From an uncultured Neisseria sp. (lineage in GTDB: Bacteria; Pseudomonadota; Gammaproteobacteria; Burkholderiales; Neisseriaceae): a stretch of 5,427 nucleotides of DNA. Both the position numbers and the translations under genes were made by a program. The notes beneath the pieces were generated by a model that was not told where the DNA came from, made no database searches, and was given only the letters and a program-made list of their open reading frames with translations. The first letter of the stretch is position 1. Every line of letters begins with the position of its first letter. Location: contig CAKMQH010000190.1 in assembly GCA_927911515.1 (NCBI GenBank), positions 1 through 5,427 of the forward strand, written 5' to 3'. Of the stretch, positions 1-5,219 are shown one piece after another.

Positions 1-141
1 TTAAACCAGTACGGCGTTGCCTCGCCTTAGCTCAAAGAGAACGATTCTCTAAGGTGCTGAAGCACCAAGTGAATCGGTTCCGTACTATTTGTAATGTCTG
101 CGGCTTCGTTGCCTTGTCCTGATTTTTGTTAATCCACTATA
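1..141. repeat. Correia repeat enclosed element (CREE/NEMIS), full-length type, left end cut by the window
   Basis: I recognise this by sequence. It has the internal AGTACGGCGTTGCCTCGCC block, the GTCTGCGGCTTCGT block, and the right terminal inverted repeat ending TTAATCCACTATA at 129-141. The roughly 50-base central insert that marks the long (~155 bp) form is present: hairpin AGAGAA-CGA-TTCTCT at 36-50 and hairpin GGTGC-TGAA-GCACC at 53-66. This insert carries the IHF-binding region in studied copies. The stem AGTACGG (8-14) / CCGTACT (80-86) encloses both hairpins. Only the outermost bases of the left terminal repeat are missing. Correia elements are small non-autonomous transposon-like repeats that insert at TA. 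Their transcripts can be cut by RNase III and their ends can carry promoters. Here the right end points toward the gene at 470. Confidence 0.9.
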
Positions 142-143
142 TA
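114..143 (+). promoter_or_regulatory. Candidate outward promoter at the Correia right end
   Basis: TTGTCC (114-119) and TATATA (138-143) are separated by 18 bases and read out of the repeat toward the gene at 470. The -10 box uses the element's terminal TATA plus flanking bases, the way insertion-created Correia promoters have been described. Each box is only about 4 of 6 to consensus, so this is a candidate. Any transcript would have a leader of over 300 bases. Confidence 0.3.
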
Positions 144-469
144 TCAACCTTTTCTCTCATACACTATCCTGCTCGCAAATCGAATACCCATAACGGCAAA
201 ACAACCGAATCACGGGAAATTCAACGGGACAACACCAGACGCCGCACCAATTCCAAATACATCTTAACTAAAAACAAACATTCTTATCCTATTCTTATCT
301 CATTCCAACGTTCTCCAAAACATCCGCTAATTCTCCTCTAACACTCCCCCTCTAGAATGATGTTCAAGAAAAAAAGAAAAACAAGTCTCCTCACATAACG
401 AACGATAATCTGCTCACACTGACAGAACATTATTTTTCCCACCATCGTTTTTCCCCTAAGGAGCGTATC
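142..469. other. Long AT-rich region upstream of the secreted-protein gene, no supported gene
   Basis: No open frame here has a ribosome site or protein-like composition; one 71-codon frame starting in the Correia end (126-341) looks random. Visible items are two 11-base direct repeats beginning ATTCTTATC (280-290 and 291-301), an A7 run (369-375), a GATAAT box (404-409) without a good -35, and TTTTTCCC twice (433-440 and 448-455). The promoter of the gene at 470 probably lies here, but no strong -35/-10 pair could be assigned. No convincing Fur box was found. Confidence 0.5.
457..463 (+). promoter_or_regulatory. Strong Shine-Dalgarno for the secreted cargo gene
   Basis: TAAGGAG lies six bases ahead of the ATG at 470. 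It is the best ribosome site in the window and fixes the start. It suggests high translation compared with slam, whose site is weak. Confidence 0.9.
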
Positions 470-1210
470 ATGAAACTGAATCTGCAAAAAACCACCGCTG
501 CTGTTTTGGCTGTTTTGTTCAGCGCAGGCGTATTTGCCGCCAACGATTACTACAACCCGTTTGATTATGGTTACAAAAACCACAAATACGGCAAAAAATG
601 GGGCAAACCCGCATCTGAAGCCGAAGGCGAAAAAGTGATGAAACACGCTGCCTACCGTTCAGGCGTGTACTACACCAACGTCAACCGCATGCCCGGCAAT
701 GTAGACCGCAACGGCGTGAAAACCGTACAGGTTAACGACGCATACACCCGTCAAAACCTCGGCCGCTATGCGTTCAACACCATCAAGAGCGGCGGCTCTG
801 AAGTGTACTACGGCGAGTGGGTCGGCAAAGAATACGCCAAAGGCACCAACCGCGGCGTTTTCTACTCAGGCGACAAACGCGCTACCTCTATGCCGGTATC
901 AGGCGTAGCCAACTACGCAGTTAAAGGTATCAACAACTACACTGGCAACAACCCGATGGTGGGTACTTTGCGCGCAGACTTCGGTCAACGCGTCTTGGCT
1001 GGTTCTATGAGAAACAACGCGGTAAACATGGATGTCCATGCCCGCATCAAACCGTCTAGCGCATCGTTTGAAGGCTACGCCCGCGCCAACGGCCACTTCG
1101 GTAAAACCGAAGGCCACTTCTTCGGTCACAACGCAAGCGCGCTGGCCGGTGTTGCCAAATTTAAGACTGACCGCAACTTGGATACGGCATACGGCGGTGT
1201 AAAACGCTAA
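470..1210 (+). CDS. Secreted Slam-dependent (type XI secretion) cargo, hemophilin-like, with TbpB-type C-terminal barrel
   Basis: A 246-residue exported protein. Residues 1-23/24 are a Sec signal peptide: basic KLNLQK, hydrophobic core AAVLAVLFSAG, and a cut near VFA-A. There is no cysteine anywhere, so no lipobox and no lipid anchor. The mature N-terminal half is rich in Tyr, Gly, Asn and basic residues (NDYYNPFDYGYKNHKYG). From about residue 120 to the end it reads like the eight-stranded barrel domain of TbpB-like Slam substrates. Recognisable pieces are FYSGDK..TSMPVSG, a GTLRADFGQRVLAGSM strand pair (165-180), SFEGYA, then GHFFGHNASALAGVAKF (215-231) and a terminal YGGVKR. Soluble proteins of this layout (Haemophilus hemophilin, Acinetobacter HphA) bind haem and are exported by a neighbouring Slam. 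A Slam gene follows directly here. Haem as ligand is inference; the N-terminal half could bind another host molecule. The start is fixed by TAAGGAG. Confidence 0.82.
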   Translation: MKLNLQKTTAAVLAVLFSAGVFAANDYYNPFDYGYKNHKYGKKWGKPASEAEGEKVMKHAAYRSGVYYTNVNRMPGNVDRNGVKTVQVNDAYTRQNLGRYAFNTIKSGGSEVYYGEWVGKEYAKGTNRGVFYSGDKRATSMPVSGVANYAVKGINNYTGNNPMVGTLRADFGQRVLAGSMRNNAVNMDVHARIKPSSASFEGYARANGHFGKTEGHFFGHNASALAGVAKFKTDRNLDTAYGGVKR

Positions 1211-1230
1211 AATCCGTAGTTAAGTAAAAT

Positions 1231-1256
1231 AAAGCCTGCTTCATGCAGGCTTTTTT
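1231..1256 (+). terminator. Intrinsic terminator between cargo and slam
   Basis: A nine-base perfect stem AAAGCCTGC (1231-1239) / GCAGGCTTT (1245-1253) with loop TTCAT runs into T6 (1251-1256), 21 bases after the cargo stop. It should end most cargo transcripts and leave slam to readthrough or its own promoter. The ATG at 1243 falls in this loop and is not a credible start. Confidence 0.9.
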
Positions 1257-1284
1257 AAACACCAGCCCTCCAACAACCTTCTCA

Positions 1285-1296
1285 AGGTCGTCTGAA
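1285..1296 (+). repeat. DNA uptake sequence, exact mucosa-dialect copy
   Basis: AGGTCGTCTGAA, exact 12 of 12, in the cargo-slam gap between the terminator and the slam start. It is a single copy, not part of a hairpin. Confidence 0.9.
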
Positions 1297-1320
1297 ACCG
1301 CCGACCGGAAAGCCGACATC

Positions 1321-2776
1321 ATGCACAAACCGTCTGCCTGCCTTCTCCTGTTTCTCGCCGCCCCCGTCCTTGCCGCGCCCGTCCTTGCCGCGCCCCGTTC
1401 TGACTTTTCAGACGACCGTACCGCGCAACGCCTGTGGCAGAACACCCGCCAAACCATGCAGGAACAGGAACAAAAAGTGCGCGAATACCGCCTCGACATT
1501 CCCTCCGAAAACATCGGGCAGACAGCCGAAACCGATCCCGAAGCCGACCAAGGCGAAGCCCTGTTCAACGCCGTCAACCACAGCGACTGGCAGACCGTGC
1601 GCCCGCTGCTTGAACGTTATACACAGCAAACCGAATACGATCCCGACATCGCCCTCTTTGCCCGCGCCTCGCTCGCCCGCGGCGAAGGCAGGTGGAAAGC
1701 CGCCAAACAAGACTACGAAACCCTGCTGCAACGCCACCCCGACTTCACGCGCGGACGGCTCGATTACGCCCGCCTGCTCTTTGAAGGTCGTCTGAACCGC
1801 GAAGCCACTTCCGAATTTATGCGCCTTCAAAACGAAGACCTACCCGAAGCCGTCAAAGAAAACATCGGACATTTCCGCGATTCCTTAAACCAACGCCAAA
1901 GCTGGCAGGGCAGTCTTTCCGTCGGCGCCGTCCACAACAGCAACATCAACGAAGCCAGCGGCAAAACGTGGTGTAAAACCGAAATCGACGGCGAATGCTG
2001 GGAAGAATTTTCAGGCGACAAACCCATTTCCGCCAACGGCATCAAATACGAAGCCGCCGCCGTCCGCCGCTGGCAGATTAAAGGACATCACGGCATCGCC
2101 GCCCGCGCGCTCGGCTACGGCCGCTTCTACCGCGACCATAAAGACTTCAACGAACACACGCTCAACCTCAGCGCAGGCTACCAGTTTGAAAACCACCGCC
2201 ACACCTTCGCCCTTGCCCCGCTCGTCGAATGGAACGGCAGCGGCGGCAAAACCCTCAACCGCGCCTACGGCGTACGCAGCGAGTGGAACCTCGACAAAGG
2301 CAGCTGGACGTGGAACACCGAAGCCGAGTGGAAACACCTCTCCTATTCCGACAAAACCCGCCTGCTCGACGGCAACCTCATCTCCGTTTACAACACCCTG
2401 TCCTACTTCCCGCGCAACGACCTCATGCTCTACGGCGGCATAGACTGGCAGCAGCGCAAAGCCAAAGAACCGGTGGACAGCTACCGCCTCATCTCCGCAC
2501 GGCTGGGCGCGGCAAAAATGTTTGAAGCCGGCTTCGACGCCTCCGCTTCCGCCACCTTCGGCATCCGCAGCCACCGCGAAGAAAAACGCCGTACTCGAAC
2601 AACGCCGCCGCGACAAAGAGCAAACCTACCGCCTCAGCATAGGCGCGGACCGCTGGAAATTCGCCGGCCTCAAGCCCGTCCTCAGCTACAAACACCGCCG
2701 CGTACACGGCAACACCGACTGGCTGTACAGCTACAAACAAAACGAAGTCGGTCTGTCGCTGGTCAAATCGTTCTAA
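1321..2776 (+). CDS. Slam-family outer-membrane translocon (type XI secretion), frame broken near the 3' end
   Basis: Slam proteins move TbpB-like cargo across the outer membrane. Start at 1321: weak GGAAAG (1307-1312), then a signal peptide (residues 1 to about 24, MHKPSACLLLFLAAPVLA). The longer frame from 1243 would start inside a terminator loop. Residues about 74-190 form periplasmic TPR helices; ALFARASLARGEGRWKAAKQ (111-130) opens a canonical repeat. From about 195 (WQGSLSVGAVHNSNINEA) runs the DUF560-type barrel of alternating aromatic strands, with a Cys pair at 218/226 probably in a loop. After HREE (residue 421) the frame turns R/P/T/Q-rich and runs to 2841 through a terminator (506 residues). 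One base fewer in the A5 run 2582-2586 restores 63 residues ending LYSYKQNEVGLSLVKSF at a stop at 2774-2776. That gives 484 residues, a normal Slam length with the C-terminal Phe of an outer-membrane barrel. Family call is strong. Whether the break is real or a sequencing error cannot be seen here. Confidence 0.85.
1366..1395 (+). repeat. Perfect 15-base tandem duplication in the Slam signal peptide
   Basis: GTCCTTGCCGCGCCC occurs twice in direct succession (1366-1380 and 1381-1395). It is in frame and encodes VLAAP-VLAAP at the end of the signal-peptide core. Each copy offers an AxA-like cleavage site, so one copy would probably do. Gain or loss changes the leader by five residues without shifting frame. 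Confidence 0.9.
1407..1418 (-). repeat. Near-exact DUS inside the slam gene
   Basis: TTCAGACGACCG on the plus strand is 11 of 12 to the inverse of AGGTCGTCTGAA. It encodes the FSDDR segment just after the signal peptide. Confidence 0.7.
1785..1796 (+). repeat. Exact DUS inside the slam gene
   Basis: AGGTCGTCTGAA, 12 of 12, encodes the EGRLN stretch (residues 155-159) in the turn between TPR helices. It is a coding-region uptake sequence placed at a tolerant position. Confidence 0.9.
2582..2586 (+). other. A5 run at the slam frame break
   Basis: GAAGAAAAACGCC: read as is, it gives E-E-K-R and continues in the wrong frame. With four A's it gives E-E-N-A-V-L-E-Q and the conserved-looking barrel end. 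The required correction is loss of one base (a +1 shift), so ordinary -1 programmed slippage would not repair it. Confidence 0.75.
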
Positions 2777-2794
2777 CGCAGGACGCAGAAACAC

Positions 2795-2830
2795 AAAGGT
2801 CGTCTGAAATTCAGTTTTCAGACGACCTTT
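2795..2830. terminator. Bidirectional terminator made of an inverted DUS pair (slam / rsmJ)
   Basis: Exact AGGTCGTCTGAA at 2797-2808 and its exact inverse at 2817-2828 form a 15-base perfect stem (2795-2809 / 2816-2830) with loop TTCAGT. The stem begins with AAA and ends with TTT. It lies between two convergent genes, 18 bases after the restored slam stop and 12 bases beyond the rsmJ stop, so it can end transcripts from both sides. The frameshifted slam frame runs right through it, which argues that frame is not the native one. Confidence 0.9.
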
Positions 2831-2842
2831 TCGCGTTTTGAA

Positions 2843-3598
2843 TTATTCTCCATCTTTCACAGGATGGTCGGGCAAGTACACATCGAAGCGGGTGCTTTTG
2901 CCCGTGTATTGGTAGGCGGGTTTTTCGCCGTTGAGAAACTCGCCGAGGCGCGGGCGTTTGACGACGACGCGTTTTTTCGCAACGGCGCGGGCGGCGGCAA
3001 GCAGCCCGGCTTCTTCTTGGGCGGCACCGACGACGCTGTGGAAATACGCCATTTCTTTTTTGACGGCGGCGGATTTTTGGCGTTCGGGGTACATGGGGTC
3101 GAGGTACACGATATCGGGGCGCGATTGGGCGGCGAGTTCCCGCATCAACTCGACGGCATCGCCGTGACGGAAGGTGATGCGGCGGGCAATGTCTTGAATT
3201 TCAGGCTCTTGCAGGGCGCGTTTGAGACCGTCGGCAAGCAGACAGGCGACGGCGGGATGCTGCTCGAAGGTTTGGACGTTCAAACCGAGCGAGGCGAGGA
3301 CGAAGCTGTCGCGTCCGAGTCCGCCGGTACAGTCCCAAACGGTCGGTTTGGCCGTGTGGTTGACCGCTTTGGCAATCAACTCGCCGCCGCCTTTGGTGCG
3401 CCGGTATTGGGCTGCTCCGCCGCCGAAATCGACGCGGACGCGCCCCTTCTCCCCTGCGCGGCACAAGCTGACGCCTTCGGCATCGGCAAACAGGTATTCG
3501 CCGCTGTCGGGCAGGTCGGTCAAAATGGGAAGCTCGAATTGCTGCGCCAAACGGCGGGCGGATTCGGTGGCGGTGTGGTCAAAATAAATAGGCGTCAT
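2843..3598 (-). CDS. rsmJ: RsmJ, 16S rRNA (guanine1516-N2)-methyltransferase
   Basis: A 251-residue cytosolic enzyme that uses S-adenosylmethionine to methylate N2 of G1516 in 16S rRNA of the small subunit. The SAM-binding Rossmann motif is VWDCTGGLGRDSFVLASLG (87-105), followed by the acidic FEQHP (111-115) expected after strand 2. The catalytic motif is VYLDPMYPERQKSA (164-177), with DPMYP in the place of the N-methyltransferase (D/N)PPY motif. KKEMAYFHSVVG and KKRVVVKRP further on match the RsmJ/YhiQ pattern. Length is normal for the family and nothing is missing. The start ATG (complement of 3596-3598) has no clear Shine-Dalgarno. It is transcribed toward slam, with the shared DUS terminator between them, and divergently from the MFS gene. 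Very likely a constitutive housekeeping gene. Confidence 0.95.
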   Translation of the reverse strand: MTPIYFDHTATESARRLAQQFELPILTDLPDSGEYLFADAEGVSLCRAGEKGRVRVDFGGGAAQYRRTKGGGELIAKAVNHTAKPTVWDCTGGLGRDSFVLASLGLNVQTFEQHPAVACLLADGLKRALQEPEIQDIARRITFRHGDAVELMRELAAQSRPDIVYLDPMYPERQKSAAVKKEMAYFHSVVGAAQEEAGLLAAARAVAKKRVVVKRPRLGEFLNGEKPAYQYTGKSTRFDVYLPDHPVKDGE

Positions 3599-3613
3599 GG
3601 CGGTGGCGGGTCG

Positions 3614-3625
3614 GAGTCGTCTGAA
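3614..3625 (+). repeat. Degenerate DUS upstream of rsmJ
   Basis: GAGTCGTCTGAA matches the dialect at 10 of 12, including the core GTCGTCTGAA. It is a single copy just upstream of the rsmJ start. Confidence 0.55.
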
Positions 3626-3633
3626 AAGGGCGG

Positions 3634-3639
3634 ATTATA
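3634..3639 (-). promoter_or_regulatory. Candidate -10 box for rsmJ
   Basis: ATTATA on the plus strand reads TATAAT on the minus strand, 35 bases ahead of the rsmJ ATG. No good -35 lies 16-18 bases further upstream, so support rests on the perfect -10 and its position. Confidence 0.45.
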
Positions 3640-3700
3640 TAGCGAATGCACTTTAAGCCGATACGGCTTCATCAATACGGATTTTATCCGTTCTTGGAAC

Positions 3701-3744
3701 AAAGGTCGTCTGAAAATCAGATTTCGGGTTTTCAGACGAGCTTT
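3701..3744. terminator. DUS-pair hairpin in the rsmJ-MFS spacer
   Basis: Exact DUS at 3703-3714 and an inverted copy at 3731-3742 (11 of 12: ACGAGC for ACGACC) form a 16-base stem (3701-3716 / 3729-3744) with one mismatch and a 12-base loop. Both adjacent genes point away from it, so it is not an obvious gene-end terminator. It may be the remnant of a lost neighbour, an insulator, or simply an uptake signal. Confidence 0.75.
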
Positions 3745-3788
3745 GCCGTTTTTTATGCGCCGTATTTCTGCCCGTATCCCATGCCCTG

Positions 3789-3822
3789 CCTTGCCTTTCG
3801 GATAGAAAGGAAACGGACAAGG
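3789..3822. repeat. Imperfect palindrome upstream of the MFS promoter
   Basis: CCTTGCCTTTC (3789-3799), loop GGATA, GAAAGG (3805-3810), a seven-base bulge, then CAAGG (3818-3822): 6 plus 5 base pairs. It ends 22 bases ahead of the TATAAT box, where an activator or repressor could bind. No function is recognised. Confidence 0.35.
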
Positions 3823-3844
3823 TGGCGCGGATAGAGGTTTTGGC

Positions 3845-3850
3845 TATAAT
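3845..3850 (+). promoter_or_regulatory. -10 box of the MFS gene promoter
   Basis: A perfect TATAAT in the context TTTTGGCTATAATC, 102 bases ahead of the ATG at 3953. No TTGACA-like box sits 16-18 bases upstream (the sequence there is GTGGCG), so the promoter may need an activator or be weak. A start near 3857 would give a leader of roughly 95 bases. Confidence 0.5.
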
Positions 3851-3867
3851 CAAAGCATTAGGCGTTA

Positions 3868-3895
3868 TTTAGCCTGCGTCAGTCCGTTTGCTAAA
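3868..3895 (+). other. Leader hairpin 1 ahead of the MFS gene
   Basis: TTTAGC (3868-3873) can pair with GCTAAA (3890-3895) around a 16-base loop. It lies between the TATAAT box and the terminator-like hairpin at 3907. It is weak alone, noted because the two hairpins together resemble an attenuator layout. Confidence 0.25.
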
Positions 3896-3906
3896 ATCCT
3901 TTATCC

Positions 3907-3931
3907 TGCCGCTTGTTTTGGCGGCATTTTT
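3907..3931 (+). terminator. Terminator-like hairpin in the MFS leader
   Basis: TGCCGC (3907-3912) / GCGGCA (3921-3926) with an eight-base loop, followed directly by T5 (3927-3931). It ends 21 bases before the ATG. With the promoter at 3845 it would either attenuate the MFS gene or end a short RNA of about 75 bases. I see no leader peptide and no known riboswitch class. Confidence 0.5.
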
Positions 3932-3952
3932 CAATAGAAACAAACCATAACC

Positions 3953-5167
3953 ATGACACACACACAGCAAAAATCCCCTAACCTTTGGCTGGTTATCACC
4001 GCTGCCGCCTCCATCCTGCTGATTACCATCGGTATGCGCATGACTATGGGGCTGTTTGTCCGTCCGGTCGTCGACTCTACCGAGCTGAGCATCCAAGAGT
4101 TCAGCCTGATTATCGCTGTTTTCCAGTTGATGTGGGGCGTGTCCCAGCCGCTTTCCGGCGCGCTTGCCGACCGTTTCGGCGCGTTTAAGGTGTTGGGCGG
4201 CGGCGCGCTGCTGCTGGCATCTGCCTGTCTGATGGTGCCGCAGATGCCGACTTATTGGGGGCTGATGCCGGCAATCGGGCTGCTTTTTGCATTCGGAACG
4301 GGCGCGGGCGGTTTCTCCATCATCATGGGGCAGGTCGCGGCGAAAGTACCGCCGCACAAACGCGGTTTGGCTTCGGGTCTGGTCAACGCGGGCGGTTCGG
4401 CGGGGCAGTTTCTGTTTGCGCCGCTGGTGCAGGGTTTGCTGGTGTTGCCCGCCGTCGGCTGGACAGGAACGTTTTACGTTTGGAGCGGTATTGCACTTTT
4501 AATCCTGCCGATTTCGTGGTGGCTGGCGGGCGGCAAAAACGCTGTCGCCACGCACCACACGTCGTCTGAAAACGGGCAAACGCTGGGGCAGGCAGTCAAA
4601 GCGGCATTTAAAGACCGAAGCTACATCCTGCTGCACTTGGGCTTTTTTACCTGCGGTTTCCACATTGCGTTTTTGGTAACCCACCTGCCCAACGAAATCG
4701 CGCTCTGCGGCCTGCCCGCTTCGGTCGCTTCGACTTCGATTGCGATTATCGGCTTGGCGAACATCGCGGGCTGCATTTTTTCGGGCTGGTGTACGGGGCG
4801 GTTTTTGGGCAAATACGTTTTGTTCGGACTCTACGCCTCGCGCGTGGCGATGGTGCTGATATACCTTGCCGCCCCGAGAACCGACATCAATTTCTACATT
4901 TTCGCCGCCGCGCTGGGCTTCACTTGGCTCGCCACCGTTGCCCCGACTGCCGCGATTACGGGCAAACTGTTCGGCACGCGCTATCTGGCGACGCTGTTCG
5001 GACTGACCATGTTGAGCCACCAAATCGGCGGCTTTTTAGGCTCGTATATCGGCGGCATCGTGATTTACCAATTCAACGATTACGGCTGGATGTGGTATGC
5101 CGACGCAGTGTTGGCGGGGACGGCGGCTTTGCGAACCTGCCGATACGCGAAAAAGAAAACGGCGTAA
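3953..5167 (+). CDS. Major facilitator superfamily transporter, 12 helices, substrate unknown
   Basis: A 404-residue inner-membrane permease. N-terminal six-helix half: helices about 11-35, 48-70, 78-97, 101-124, 138-166 and 171-192. MFS motif A (GALADRFGAFKVLGG, 69-83) sits between helices 2 and 3. A hydrophilic central loop (about 193-222, with HHTSSENGQ) leads to the second half, helices from about 223 to 395. A motif-A echo, SGWCTGRFLGKYVLFG (277-292), lies between helices 8 and 9. Helix 5 carries glycine-rich GLVNAGGSAGQF (142-153). The overall look is closest to the oxalate/formate-antiporter or monocarboxylate-type MFS group, but no substrate can be read. No good Shine-Dalgarno is seen; the start is the first ATG in frame and gives a sensible cytosolic N-terminus. 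The tail LRTCRYAKKKTA may be out of frame: the +1 frame reads NLPIREKENG. No partner gene is adjacent. Confidence 0.88.
   Translation: MTHTQQKSPNLWLVITAAASILLITIGMRMTMGLFVRPVVDSTELSIQEFSLIIAVFQLMWGVSQPLSGALADRFGAFKVLGGGALLLASACLMVPQMPTYWGLMPAIGLLFAFGTGAGGFSIIMGQVAAKVPPHKRGLASGLVNAGGSAGQFLFAPLVQGLLVLPAVGWTGTFYVWSGIALLILPISWWLAGGKNAVATHHTSSENGQTLGQAVKAAFKDRSYILLHLGFFTCGFHIAFLVTHLPNEIALCGLPASVASTSIAIIGLANIAGCIFSGWCTGRFLGKYVLFGLYASRVAMVLIYLAAPRTDINFYIFAAALGFTWLATVAPTAAITGKLFGTRYLATLFGLTMLSHQIGGFLGSYIGGIVIYQFNDYGWMWYADAVLAGTAALRTCRYAKKKTA
4559..4570 (+). repeat. Near-exact DUS inside the MFS gene
   Basis: ACGTCGTCTGAA, 11 of 12, encodes the TSSE part (residues 203-206) of the central cytoplasmic loop, the least constrained part of the protein. 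Confidence 0.7.
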
Positions 5168-5189
5168 ACCGCTGCGACGCAACCAAGAC

Positions 5190-5217
5190 AGGTCGTCTGA
5201 AAATCGGATTTCGGGTT
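5190..5217 (+). repeat. DUS and left half of an interrupted terminator hairpin
   Basis: Exact AGGTCGTCTGAA at 5190-5201, then AAATCGGATTTCGGGTT. This matches the left arm and loop of the hairpin at 3703-3729 with a single difference (G for A at 5206). The expected right arm TTCAGACGACCT is missing; instead the IS end begins. It probably was the MFS gene terminator, split by the insertion. Confidence 0.75.
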
Positions 5218-5219
5218 TG

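Noticed and set aside
126..341. 71-codon plus-strand open frame after the Correia element
   Set aside because: It starts inside the repeat's terminal region, has no ribosome site, and has a random-looking, Ser/Thr/Arg/Asn-rich composition.
400..440. Fur box upstream of the cargo gene
   Set aside because: Only one GATAAT hexamer (404-409) matches; the neighbouring hexamers do not. Iron control is plausible for such a locus but not shown here.
1243..1320. Upstream ATG extending slam by 26 residues
   Set aside because: The ATG lies in the loop of the cargo terminator, has no Shine-Dalgarno, and would bury the signal peptide; the extension also translates the DUS.
2578..2590. Programmed ribosomal frameshift in slam
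   Set aside because: The needed change is +1, the A5 run is not a -1 slippery heptamer in the right phase, and no stop codon or stimulatory signal sits at the site; a one-base insertion is simpler.
2011..2616. 201-codon minus-strand frame opposite slam
   Set aside because: Shadow frame with Val/Ala/Gly/Phe-rich composition; the plus strand codes for the Slam barrel.
2864..3805. Long plus-strand frame opposite rsmJ (313 codons)
   Set aside because: It is the antisense shadow of a clear rsmJ, rich in Gly/Ala/Phe/Val as expected for GC-rich antisense frames.
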